In this document: positions 45,351 to 53,685 of the stretch, piece after piece
Position numbering within the stretch: position 1 is the first letter of the stretch
Layout of the letters: each line of letters starts with the position of its first letter
Assembly: GCF_003481985.1 (NCBI RefSeq)
Contig: NZ_QUMD01000009.1
Span: 1-64,000 of the forward strand
DNA from: Clostridium sp. OF09-36
Lineage (GTDB): Bacteria > Bacillota > Clostridia > Lachnospirales > Lachnospiraceae
Direction of reading: 5' to 3'
Length of the DNA stretch: 64,000 nt
The notes under the pieces: generated by a model
Databases searched by the model: none
What the model was told of the DNA's origin: nothing
The model's input: only the letters and a program-made list of their open reading frames with translations
Position numbers and translations under genes: made by a program

Positions 45351-46276
45351 CAGGACAGTTCTTCTTTGGCAATGCGAATGAAGAGCTGGTCTGCTTTTGA
45401 CAGGAAGCCGTCTTTCAAAGAAGTAATGCACATATCCCAATAGGCTTGGTACTTATTATCAATGGATAAGAGCGTAGGGTGATATTCTTCTGATGTAATC
45501 TGAGAATATTCCAATGGTACAAATGTAACACCAAGACCTTGTGCTGCAAGGAGCTGAGCGGTTTCGAAATTACGCAGTGTCAGTGGGATTTTGGGGCGTA
45601 AGATTCCGGCACACTGAAGTACTTCATCGGTAATCTGACGAATACGCTGTGATTTGTGGAGCATCAGAAATGATTCGTTTTTTAGGAGACGGACATCCAG
45701 AACTGGATAAGGGTAACCTTCCTTTGGCTCGGCTTTCTCAATCAGCGGGTGTGTCGGAGAAAGCGCAATTACGAAGGGATCACGCCTCATAATGTCAAAA
45801 TTGAATTGTGGCTGGGTTCGAATGTCTGCTGGTGTATGCATAATTGCAAAATCCAGTTCACCTGACATGAGCATCTGCTCTAATCTGGAAGAATTTTCTT
45901 CGGATATGGTCAACTCAATATTAGAGCATAAGTCACAGAATCTAGGCAAAATTTTCGACAAAGCCAGCGTCCCCAAATGATTTGTCGTTCCCAGATGGAT
46001 CTTGCCGGTTTTCAGGTTATTGATGTCGCTGACTTCCATTTCAAAATCCTGATAGATCTTTAATACCTGGACAGCCATGTGGTAATAGCGTTCCCCGGCA
46101 AAGGTCAGTGTGAGTCCTCCGGCTGTCCGGTTGAACAAGGGTACGCCAACGGAATCCTCAATCCTCTGGATCGACTGGCTTAAGGATGGCTGGGCAATGA
46201 AGAGCTTTTTGGCCGCCCGGGATATATTTTTTTCGTCTGCTACCGTTTTTACATATAATAATTCTTTGCTTGTCAT
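45350..46276 (-). CDS. LysR-family transcriptional regulator
   Basis: This 308-residue regulator starts MTSKELLYVKTVADEKNISR with the winged HTH (AAKKLFIAQPSLSQSIQRIE). Its effector domain contains TTNHLGTLALSKILPRF and LLAAQGLGVTFVPLEYS. ATG 46276 follows GAAGGATAAACC on the minus strand. It lies between scars of an old dat copy and an old azlCD copy, so it may regulate the transaminase operon starting at 46780, which has a TTTAC-type promoter. It could equally belong to the isocitrate dehydrogenase side. The ATAGGAATT text at 46301 upstream may be its operator. Confidence 0.9.
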   Translation of the reverse strand: MTSKELLYVKTVADEKNISRAAKKLFIAQPSLSQSIQRIEDSVGVPLFNRTAGGLTLTFAGERYYHMAVQVLKIYQDFEMEVSDINNLKTGKIHLGTTNHLGTLALSKILPRFCDLCSNIELTISEENSSRLEQMLMSGELDFAIMHTPADIRTQPQFNFDIMRRDPFVIALSPTHPLIEKAEPKEGYPYPVLDVRLLKNESFLMLHKSQRIRQITDEVLQCAGILRPKIPLTLRNFETAQLLAAQGLGVTFVPLEYSQITSEEYHPTLLSIDNKYQAYWDMCITSLKDGFLSKADQLFIRIAKEELS

Positions 46277-46453
46277 GGTTTATCCTTCTTTCGATGTTTC
46301 CATAGGAATTATAATACAAAATGATAAAAAAGTCACTATCACCTATAGCTTTTCTCAAAAATAGACCTTTTTTTGGGTCGGTCGGCTAACTTGCCGTCTG
46401 GACTGAGATAGAATGAAACGGGCTTTCGGGCCTGATATCAAATAAAAAAAGAA

Positions 46454-46610
46454 GTGCTCGCGGCGGTTGTCGTGATCTCTGCGGCAGCAGCCATGTTACG
46501 TCCGGTCAAAGAGGAGAGTCATCATGCAGCATAATACTTATGCTTCAATTCTGGTCATGTTTCTCACAATCTACGCTGTTCGCACGCTGCCGCTGACATT
46601 GAGCCGCTAA
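46454..46610 (+). pseudogene. azlC 3' end and azlD 5' end remnant
   Basis: GTG 46454 onward reads VLAAVVVISAAAAMLRPVKE and ends ESHHAA at TAA 46532-46534, resembling the end of AzlC (VLISAAAAILFPVQEE). Overlapping it, ATG 46524 reads MQHNTYASILVMFLTIYAV, the start of AzlD, and stops at 46610 after RTLPLTLSR. The intact AzlD at 60358 begins MHHNIYASILVMFLTIYAV. Both pieces are cut, so this is a junction remnant of a former azlCD pair. The rest of the 46277-46779 gap holds only this and the dat promoter. Confidence 0.85.
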
Positions 46611-46646
46611 AGCCCGTAAAGCTTCAAGGTTCGTTTGGCACAACTA

Positions 46647-46675
46647 TTTACTTTTAAAAATCTCCATTGTATACT
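46647..46675 (+). promoter_or_regulatory. Promoter of the dat operon
   Basis: TTTACT (46647-46652), 17 bases, TATACT (46670-46675), 105 bases before the dat start. TTTAC-type set. Confidence 0.7.
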
Positions 46676-46779
46676 TACAGCAAAGACATATGCGGATTTC
46701 ATGACAGTGCAATCTGTACTGTAGAAGAATGACAGTGCAGCAAAGCTGACATGAGCCGGAAGATAAGGAGAAGAATAGT

Positions 46780-47622
46780 ATGGATAAGATGAAGGACCTT
46801 GCTTATTATAATGGAAAAATTACGGCAATTGACGATATGATGATTCCGGCTAATGACCGCGGATTCTACTTTGGAGATGGAATTTACGAGGCGGCAATGG
46901 TATTTGATCATAAGATCTTTGCCCTGCAGGATCATCTGGACCGCATGTTCAACAGTGCAGCCATGCTTCGCATTGAACTTCCCTATACAAAAGAAGAAGT
47001 CGGCGCGCTTCTGACGGATCTGGTTCAGAAGTTAGAGAGCAGCTGCCAGTTCCTTTACTGGCAGGTGACCAGAGGAACCTCTCCGCGCAATCATCTGTTC
47101 CCGGGAGAGGGAGTTTCCAGCAATCTGTATGTATACAGCAAGCCTTGGAACGGTGTGCAGATGTCCGATGAATACCGGCTGATCAGCATTCCGGATACCC
47201 GTTTTTATCACTGCAATATCAAGACCTTGAATCTGATCCCGAATGTCATGGCAGCCCAGCAGGCATCTGAGGCAGGCTGCAATGAGACTGTTTTTGTACG
47301 GGACGGCTTTGTGACGGAATGTTCACATTCGAATATTTCCATGGTGAAGGATGGCGTGTTCATTACGCATCCGTTAGATAATCTGATTCTTCCGGGAACT
47401 GAGAGAAAGCACATCATCCGCTATTGCGGTGAACTGGGAATCCCGGTAGAGGAGCGTGCATTTACCCTGGAAGAGCTCTACACCGCAGATGAGATCCTGG
47501 TGACCAGTACCAGCCATCCGAGCATGCGTGCCATGGAGTTAAACAAAAGGGCTGTCGGTATGAAGAATCCGGAACTGATCCAGAAGCTGCGTGATAAATA
47601 TTTAAGTGAAATCGGGAAATGA
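46780..47622 (+). CDS. dat: D-amino-acid transaminase-like (aminotransferase class IV)
   Basis: This 280-residue fold-type IV PLP enzyme has the PLP lysine Lys148 in HCNIKTLNLIPNVMA. NDRGFYFGDGIYEAAMV appears near residue 25 and VTECSHSNISMVKDG near residue 188. It resembles D-amino-acid aminotransferase and differs from branched-chain aminotransferases in length. It would transfer the amino group between D-amino acids and 2-oxoacids, for example making D-glutamate or consuming D-alanine. ATG 46780 lies 9 bases after AAGGAGAAG. The P1 peptidase gene follows after 44 bases, and D-peptide uptake genes lie further on. Aminodeoxychorismate lyase shares the fold but fits the context less well. Confidence 0.88.
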   Translation: MDKMKDLAYYNGKITAIDDMMIPANDRGFYFGDGIYEAAMVFDHKIFALQDHLDRMFNSAAMLRIELPYTKEEVGALLTDLVQKLESSCQFLYWQVTRGTSPRNHLFPGEGVSSNLYVYSKPWNGVQMSDEYRLISIPDTRFYHCNIKTLNLIPNVMAAQQASEAGCNETVFVRDGFVTECSHSNISMVKDGVFITHPLDNLILPGTERKHIIRYCGELGIPVEERAFTLEELYTADEILVTSTSHPSMRAMELNKRAVGMKNPELIQKLRDKYLSEIGK

Positions 47623-47666
47623 TCTGCTGTGGCAGTTCCTGATAAAAAGCAGAGAGGAAGAATAAC

Positions 47667-48737
47667 ATGGAGAGAAAACGAATCCGGGACTTTGGCCTTG
47701 TGCCTGGACGCCTGCAGACCGGAAAACGAAATAAGATTACGGATGTGCCTGGGGTAAAGGTCGGACACTGCACGGTAAAAACAGAAGAAAATCATACCGG
47801 AGTGACGGTAGTCCTTCCCGGCGGGGACAATGCATTTGCAAAGAAATATATTGCAGCAGCTTATGTTCACAATGGATTTGGAAAAAGTGCCGGACTGGTT
47901 CAGATAGAAGAACTGGGAACGCTGGAGACCCCGATTGCCCTGACGAATACCTTAAATGTAGGAAAGGTATGGGATGCCATGGTGGATATCGTGGTGGAAC
48001 AGTGTAAGCAGGATGGTCTGGATCCCATGAGCATCAATCCGGTAGTGGGCGAGTGCAATGACTGCCGCATTAATCAGATTCAAAAGCGGGCAGTGGGAAC
48101 AGCAGAGGTCCGCCGTGCCTTTGCGTCTGCCTCCGATGATTTTGAAGAGGGAGATGTGGGAGCCGGAGCAGGAACGCTCTGCTATGGCCTGAAGGGTGGT
48201 ATTGGCTCTGCTTCCCGTGTAATCCGTATTGGAGAAACAGAATATACCATTGGAGTGCTGGTCCAGTCAAATTTTGGAGCAACAGAGGATTTTGTGTTAA
48301 ATGGAGAGGCTGTCGGTGCAGAGATTCTGGACTGGAAGCAGGAAAAGGATGATATGGCAGCATCGGAAGAAGACAAAGGTTCTATCATGAGTATTCTGGC
48401 TACGGATCTTCCGCTGACCAGCCGTCAGCTGAAGCGTATTCTTCGGAGAACCGGCGTAGGCATTGCCCGCACGGGCGGCTATACCGGACATGGAAGCGGT
48501 GAGGTCATGATCGGATTTACCACAGCAAACCGGATCCCATCCAACGACGAGGAGGAACTGCTTCACATTCAGGCTATTCCGGAGCAGATTATAAACCGGG
48601 CGTTTCTTGCCGTTGCAGAAGCGGAACAGGAAGCAATCTTAAATTCCATGACAGCAGCAGAGCGGACCCGCGGACTGGCAGGAGAACTTTATTACAGTCT
48701 GGCGGAGTATCTTGAAGACCAGGATTCGAAACAGTAA
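47667..48737 (+). CDS. P1 family peptidase (DmpA/BapA type L-aminopeptidase, D-esterase)
   Basis: This 356-residue self-processing Ntn-type hydrolase reads RIRDFGLVPGRLQTGKRNKI and ITDVPGVKVGHCTV, with GVTVVLP near residue 45. The likely autocleavage site is Gly238-Ser239 (KGSIMSILATDLPL), where Ser becomes the N-terminal nucleophile of the beta chain. GHGSGEVMIGFTTANR follows, as in family members. These enzymes cut N-terminal residues from D-Ala amides/esters or beta-peptides. ATG 47667 follows AGAGAGGAAG. It is probably co-transcribed with dat. A D-amino-acid peptide role fits the neighbours. Confidence 0.9.
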   Translation: MERKRIRDFGLVPGRLQTGKRNKITDVPGVKVGHCTVKTEENHTGVTVVLPGGDNAFAKKYIAAAYVHNGFGKSAGLVQIEELGTLETPIALTNTLNVGKVWDAMVDIVVEQCKQDGLDPMSINPVVGECNDCRINQIQKRAVGTAEVRRAFASASDDFEEGDVGAGAGTLCYGLKGGIGSASRVIRIGETEYTIGVLVQSNFGATEDFVLNGEAVGAEILDWKQEKDDMAASEEDKGSIMSILATDLPLTSRQLKRILRRTGVGIARTGGYTGHGSGEVMIGFTTANRIPSNDEEELLHIQAIPEQIINRAFLAVAEAEQEAILNSMTAAERTRGLAGELYYSLAEYLEDQDSKQ

Positions 48738-48774
48738 CGAATTCGTTCAGACAATCAACAGAAATTGTATAGAA

Positions 48775-48826
48775 AAAGCGGATTGCAGGATGAGAGAAAC
48801 GATTTTTCTGCCTGCAGTCCGCTTTT
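48775..48826. terminator. Bidirectional terminator between P1 peptidase and C26 gene
   Basis: AAAGCGGATTGCAGG (48775-48789) pairs with CCTGCAGTCCGCTTT (48811-48825), one mismatch, followed by T on both strands. Confidence 0.9.
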
Positions 48827-48850
48827 GGCGTTGAAGGTATTTGAGCAGGA

Positions 48851-49576
48851 TTATTTGTCGGCCGTTTTTTTGGCTGCCGCAATCAGTCCGGTGAAGACCG
48901 GGAGCATATCATCAGAAGCCAGGAGCATAGCTTCCGGATGCCACTGGATGCCGAGGCCGTACGGGTAGTCGATCAGCTCAATGGCTTCTACAATGCCGTC
49001 ATCGGCCGTCGCGGAAATCTTTAAGCCGTCCCCCAGCTTTTTCACGCTCTGGTGATGATAGCTGTTGGTCCAGATCCGCTCACCAAACATGTTATAGAGA
49101 GTAGTGCCTGGCTTGAGGGAAACCTGATGGCTCACATCACCACGGTCATCCCGGATCATGTGTCTTGCGGTTCCTTCCCCATGCAGACTGTTATCCTGAT
49201 ACAGGGTTCCGCCACAGGCCACATTTAAGACCTGGTGCCCCCTGCAGATAGCCACAAACGGTTTTCTGGCTTTGATGACACGGCGGATCAGTCCGATCTG
49301 GCTGCGGTCCAGCATCAGACTTGTGTCACCTACCAGCGGATGAGCCATTTCCCCGTAGCAGCAGGGGGTGATATCTGCACCGCCGCTGAAGATGAAGCCA
49401 TCGCAGGCCTCTGTCATGGCATCTAAAAGCTCTTCATTTGTGACGGAAGGAAGCAGGAACGGAACCCCGCCGCCCTTGGTTACTGCATCGTTGTAAGTCC
49501 AGCCGTTCGTGGAAAGAAGTGCGCCGGATGTGGGATTTTTGGTATTTATGGTTGTAATTCCGATCTTTGGCAGCAT
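48851..49576 (-). CDS. Class I glutamine amidotransferase-like (gamma-Glu-GABA hydrolase, peptidase C26 family)
   Basis: This 241-residue cytoplasmic hydrolase has FIFSGGADITPCCYGE near residue 61, the nucleophile Cys111 in FVAICRGHQVLNVACGG, and the His-Glu pair in GIQWHPEAML. It resembles PuuD/gamma-glutamyl-GABA hydrolase, which releases glutamate from gamma-glutamyl compounds. ATG 49576 follows AAAGAGAGG on the minus strand; longer starts run into the regulator gene and are rejected. It lies 43 bases downstream of the AAA+ regulator and is probably co-transcribed. It could cleave gamma-D-Glu bonds in wall peptides, which is a guess from context. Confidence 0.88.
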   Translation of the reverse strand: MLPKIGITTINTKNPTSGALLSTNGWTYNDAVTKGGGVPFLLPSVTNEELLDAMTEACDGFIFSGGADITPCCYGEMAHPLVGDTSLMLDRSQIGLIRRVIKARKPFVAICRGHQVLNVACGGTLYQDNSLHGEGTARHMIRDDRGDVSHQVSLKPGTTLYNMFGERIWTNSYHHQSVKKLGDGLKISATADDGIVEAIELIDYPYGLGIQWHPEAMLLASDDMLPVFTGLIAAAKKTADK

Positions 49577-49619
49577 AATAGAATACCTCTCTTTGTCAGA
49601 TGTGACAGTTAGTATAACA

Positions 49620-51578
49620 TCAATGCCGGATAGATGCAAGTCCAAGCTCTGTGATCTCACAGCCGCTTCGGGTCCTGCCGACCCGGATAAGCCCGTCATC
49701 TGCCAGCTCTTTTAACAGTCCGCGCAGTTTTCCCTCACTGACGGCAATATCTTTTCCGGCCAGGGCTGTCAGAATGGCGCCGCGCCCGATTCTCGGTGTC
49801 TCAGCGATCAAAGACAGCACCTGATTTCTTAATGCGCTGCTTTCGCTGAAGGGCTGGCTGACCCGGTTCCGGATATAGGAAGGAAGCTGGGAAAGAACCA
49901 GTGGGTGAGCGGAGTACAGAGAGAAAAAGTACCGGCTCAGGTTGAACAGCTCCTGGATATTCCCCGGATATTCGTAGCTCATGAGAAAATTCATCAGACT
50001 GGAAGAAATCAGATCTCTCAGACGGATATTGGAATCGTGAAACAGTTCGCGGAAAAAGTGTTCCATGAGTATGGGAATATCTTCCCGGCGTTCACGAAGC
50101 GGGACGGTGTCAATGGAGGCCGCATTTAAAAGGAAAAAGAGCTCTTCCCGGAAACTTCCGTCCAGAACATTCTGATACAGATCCTGACTCGTGGTGGCCA
50201 GGATGCGGATATCAAGGTCTGTCATTGTGTTTTGCAGGATGCTGATGAGCGTATCCTGGGTTGTGAGCGAAAGTCGTTCTGCACCGTCGATCAGAAGAGT
50301 ACCCTTGTCAGCCTGCCTCAGATGCTCCTCAGCCTCCAATCCGGTATACAGGGAGTTGAAGATGATCAGCGGATTCTGTCTGCGGCTGGAAGTCTTGTGG
50401 ATGGCTATGGCAATCTTTTTTTTCTGGGTTCCGTTTTCCCCCTGGATCAGGACCGGGAAATCGTAGAGCGCCAGGCGGCGGGCGTATTCCAGCATGTTCA
50501 GGACACGGCCGGAGACGGAGATGATACTGTCAAAACCGCTGTTAAGCCGGTAAAAATCTGAGGAGGGATCACGGATATCAATGGGGGTAATATCCGGATC
50601 CGGAGAGGCAGATGCCGGCTGGCTGCTCAACAGATACAGCGTTTTATGACCGGGAAATGAAAGATGCAGCACGCTGAGCTGGCGTCGCAGACCGCTGCGG
50701 CTGACAAGCTGGTAGTCCGCACTCTGACAGAAATTGTGGGAAGCATACTGGGAAGGCAGCCAGGATGAAAACATGCTGTTCATGCATCCGGTTTCCGGAA
50801 TATCCCAGTCCTGACAGAAGGCACGGTTCAGCATGCTGATCCGGCCTTCATCTGTCATAAGACAGAGACTGACGGAAAGGTTGCTCATCACTGCCTGTAA
50901 AACCTGCTTGGAAAAAACGTAGTTGCTGTAATGCGTTCCGGTCAGCTGTAGGATCTGAAGGATCCGATTGACGTAAGTCCGGGTGATCTGATTGGTGAGG
51001 CTGGAAGGAAGGTGAAAGCAGGTGCACAGATCGTGGATCGTGGAGATATCAATGATCCGGTTTCCAATGTTGATGACATTGGGAACATGGGCCGGGACCA
51101 GCTTTGGTTCACCCAGGGTGATGGCATACTGGATCGATTCATCTGTCCTGGTGCAGCCCTGGTAAAAAGGCACAAAATGGTACTGTGTGATGCCGGCATC
51201 CTGGAGCTGGCCAAGAATATCCAGAACAGATTCTTTGGTATCATTGACTAGATAGACCGAGGCCCCCTGCGGAATCCGGATGATCCGATCGAGAGAAGCC
51301 GGGTTAAAGGTGCGGGTGCAGACAAGCTGTGTCATGTTTTCCGGTACCGGAATGGGAAATGCTTCCCTGGTACGGCTGCTGGCAAACAGGATGCAGGAAT
51401 AGTCCCGGATCTGTGCCGGGTCGTGGATCTGGTAAGGGTCCAGGATATGAAAGCTGATATATTCGCCAAGCAGGGCAGAGAGATAGTCCTGAAATTCCCG
51501 GCGGATGCCGGGATGTAGGCAAATGATGAGTACACTGTTTTTCTGATTGACGGTGGCAGACGGTTTGGAGTGAGACAT
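49620..51578 (-). CDS. Sigma-54-activator-like AAA+ regulator with degenerate motifs
   Basis: The 652-residue protein has an N-terminal sensory region (about residues 1-340), a AAA+ region and a C-terminal winged-helix-like domain rather than a Fis-type HTH. The AAA+ core keeps PLRERREDIPILMEHFF and SYEYPGNIQELFNLSRYFF. However, the Walker A position reads GENGTQKKKIA instead of GxxGTGKE, the GAFTGA loop is replaced by SLYTGLEAEEHL, and Walker B reads GTLLIDGAERL. It probably cannot drive sigma-54 and may act as a repressor or an ordinary activator. ATG 51578 follows AAAGGAGCATCTG. It is divergent from the peptide ABC operon, its likely target. Confidence 0.8.
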   Translation of the reverse strand: MSHSKPSATVNQKNSVLIICLHPGIRREFQDYLSALLGEYISFHILDPYQIHDPAQIRDYSCILFASSRTREAFPIPVPENMTQLVCTRTFNPASLDRIIRIPQGASVYLVNDTKESVLDILGQLQDAGITQYHFVPFYQGCTRTDESIQYAITLGEPKLVPAHVPNVINIGNRIIDISTIHDLCTCFHLPSSLTNQITRTYVNRILQILQLTGTHYSNYVFSKQVLQAVMSNLSVSLCLMTDEGRISMLNRAFCQDWDIPETGCMNSMFSSWLPSQYASHNFCQSADYQLVSRSGLRRQLSVLHLSFPGHKTLYLLSSQPASASPDPDITPIDIRDPSSDFYRLNSGFDSIISVSGRVLNMLEYARRLALYDFPVLIQGENGTQKKKIAIAIHKTSSRRQNPLIIFNSLYTGLEAEEHLRQADKGTLLIDGAERLSLTTQDTLISILQNTMTDLDIRILATTSQDLYQNVLDGSFREELFFLLNAASIDTVPLRERREDIPILMEHFFRELFHDSNIRLRDLISSSLMNFLMSYEYPGNIQELFNLSRYFFSLYSAHPLVLSQLPSYIRNRVSQPFSESSALRNQVLSLIAETPRIGRGAILTALAGKDIAVSEGKLRGLLKELADDGLIRVGRTRSGCEITELGLASIRH

Positions 51579-51708
51579 GACAGATGCTCCTTTCACTGGA
51601 ATCAAGGTTTTAATAGGCATATTATAATGCATAATAATGCATAAAACAACCTAAACTATTAATAAAACAAAGAAGTGCGGATATTTATCAAAAAAACCAT
51701 TTTTCTGT

Positions 51709-51738
51709 TTGACAATGTAATGTGATAAAGTGTAAAAT
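51709..51738 (+). promoter_or_regulatory. Promoter of the peptide ABC operon
   Basis: TTGACA (51709-51714), 18 bases, TAAAAT (51733-51738). It is a sigma-70-type promoter; no GG/GC -24/-12 pair was seen. Confidence 0.65.
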
Positions 51739-51775
51739 AAAAACCATGCAAGGGTGCATACACGAAAAGGGAAAG

Positions 51776-51810
51776 TATGTTCCATGCTTTTTTTATATAC
51801 GCGGAACATA
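51776..51810 (+). promoter_or_regulatory. Inverted repeat in the leader of the peptide ABC operon
   Basis: TATGTTCC (51776-51783) and GGAACATA (51803-51810) pair perfectly around a T-rich 19-base loop. It may be an operator of the divergent regulator or a leader stem. Confidence 0.5.
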
Positions 51811-51855
51811 AAAACGTGTAAAGACCTTTGAAAAAAAGAAGAGGAGGATCATTTT

Positions 51856-53535
51856 ATGAAGAAGACAAAAACAAAGCTTCTGGCTGTACTCCTGACTGCA
51901 GCTATGGGTGCACTGACCGCGTGCGGCGGCTCCGGTTCTTCTGAGACCACTGCAGCAGCTTCCGGTGAGTCACAGGCAGCAGAAACTACCGCAGCCGTAG
52001 AACTGGCAGAGGGAGAGTCCGTGTCCCAGGATACCGACATCACCGCAGCAATGCTGGTAGACTTTACTACCATGGATCCGATGGATACCAGTGATACCTT
52101 ATCCGGCGGTATTCAGAGACTGATGATGGATGGTCTGTTCGGCTTCGATGATGATATGAAGATCATCCCGATGCTGGCTACCGACTACGAAGCAAACGAC
52201 GACGCTACCGAGTTCACCATTCACTTAAGAGAGGGCATCCAGTTCTCCGATGGTACTCCGTGGAACGCAGAGGCAGCAAAGGCAAACTTTGACCGCTGGG
52301 GGGATAAGAACCTTGGCTTAAAGAGAACGACCCTACTCTGCAACGTTTTAAAAGAGACCGAGATCGTTGATGATTACACCGTGAAGGTAACCCTGGAAAA
52401 TCCATTCGGCGCATTTATCCCGACTCTGGCTCATCCGGCCTGTGTTGTTATGAGTCCGGCAGTCATCGCAAAGGGCAACGAGGAGTGCGCTAAGAATCCG
52501 GTTGGTACCGGCCAGTACACCTTCGTAGAGTGGGTAGCAGGTGAGCACGCTACCATCGCTTTAAACAAAGACTGGTGGGGCTATAACGCAGATATCTGCG
52601 GCGGCACCGCTTTAGTAGACCCGGATGCCGGTTTCAAGACCATTACCTTCAAGCCGGTATCTGAGAACGCAACCCGTGTCGCAATGCTGCAGTCCGGCGA
52701 CGCTCAGTTCATCTGGCCGGTTCCGACCGAGAGCATTGAGACTCTGCGTGGCGACAGCAATGTAGCAGTTGGCCAGGAAGAGGGTATCGTAGTACGTTAC
52801 CTGATGATGAACAACCAGAAAGCACCGTTTAATGATGTGAGAGTCCGTCAGGCCATCAACTACGCGATCAACAAGGATGCTTACTGCGCAGTTGTTAAGA
52901 ACGGTGTGGCAACTCCGGCAACCTCCATCATCGGACCGAACGTCCAGTTCTACAAGGGCAACGATGTATATGCATATGACATCGAGAAGGCGAAATCCTT
53001 ACTGGCTGAGGCCGGTTATCCGGATGGCTTCAAGACCAGCATCATGTGTGCTTCTACTACTGCAAACTTAAAGCAGTGTGAGTTTTTACAGCAGCAGCTG
53101 GCTCAGGTCGGCATCGACGTTGAGATCAACGCTCTTGAGAGCGCGGTGGTAAACCAGAAGATCCAGGATGTGAATGTTCCTGGCTCTGAGGCAGAGGTTG
53201 ATATGTATGTGATCGGCTGGTCCCCGTCTACCGGTGATGCTGACTGGGGTATCCGTCCGTTAATGGCGATCGAATCTGAGCCGCCGGCAAGCTACAATAT
53301 CTGCTACTATGAGAACGAAGAGGTTGACCAGCTCTTAAAAGACGCATTATCTACCGCGGATGATGCCAAGAGAGCTGAGGCTTACGCAAAAGCCCAGGAT
53401 ATCATCTGGGAGGAGAGCCCGCTTGTATGTCTGGCAAACGACAACAACACCTGGGCCAGCTCCGCAAAGATGGTGGACGCAAAGGTCTTCCCGGATAACT
53501 GCCTGAACTTAAGAAACGCTAAGCTGGCAAAGTAA
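51856..53535 (+). CDS. Peptide ABC transporter substrate-binding lipoprotein (SBP family 5)
   Basis: This 559-residue exported protein has a signal peptide and lipobox ALTAC with Cys23, a Ser/Thr/Glu-rich linker, and an OppA/DppA-type binding fold. Its text includes DYEANDDATEFTIHLREGIQ, FSDGTPWNAEAAKANFDRWG and RVRQAINYAINKDAYCAVV. It delivers peptides or similar compounds to the permease pair that follows. ATG 51856 follows AGAGGAGG. A hairpin with T-run separates it from the permease gene, as in many such operons where the binding protein is made in excess. D-amino-acid or gamma-linked peptides are the likely ligands, judging from M55, P1 and C26 peptidase neighbours. Confidence 0.93.
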   Translation: MKKTKTKLLAVLLTAAMGALTACGGSGSSETTAAASGESQAAETTAAVELAEGESVSQDTDITAAMLVDFTTMDPMDTSDTLSGGIQRLMMDGLFGFDDDMKIIPMLATDYEANDDATEFTIHLREGIQFSDGTPWNAEAAKANFDRWGDKNLGLKRTTLLCNVLKETEIVDDYTVKVTLENPFGAFIPTLAHPACVVMSPAVIAKGNEECAKNPVGTGQYTFVEWVAGEHATIALNKDWWGYNADICGGTALVDPDAGFKTITFKPVSENATRVAMLQSGDAQFIWPVPTESIETLRGDSNVAVGQEEGIVVRYLMMNNQKAPFNDVRVRQAINYAINKDAYCAVVKNGVATPATSIIGPNVQFYKGNDVYAYDIEKAKSLLAEAGYPDGFKTSIMCASTTANLKQCEFLQQQLAQVGIDVEINALESAVVNQKIQDVNVPGSEAEVDMYVIGWSPSTGDADWGIRPLMAIESEPPASYNICYYENEEVDQLLKDALSTADDAKRAEAYAKAQDIIWEESPLVCLANDNNTWASSAKMVDAKVFPDNCLNLRNAKLAK

Positions 53536-53587
53536 TCCATATTTAGCTAAGAAACAGATCTGACAGAATGATATACTGCAAAACAGG

Positions 53588-53623
53588 TGGTCTGGCGGAA
53601 ATCTGATCCGCCGGACCATTTTT
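53588..53623 (+). terminator. Attenuator hairpin between binding protein and permease
   Basis: TGGTCTGGCGGA (53588-53599) pairs with TCCGCCGGACCA (53607-53618) with one mismatch, followed by TTTTT. Partial termination would set subunit ratio. Confidence 0.8.
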
Positions 53624-53685
53624 GCAGGAAAAAGAATCCGATTAACAGGGGGTACTCCCCAAAAAGAATGAAAGGTGTTGAGTGT

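Noticed and set aside
49620..51855. Sigma-54 promoter in front of the peptide ABC operon
   Set aside because: No GG-N10-GC pair at -24/-12 was found; a TTGACA-N18-TAAAAT promoter is present instead.
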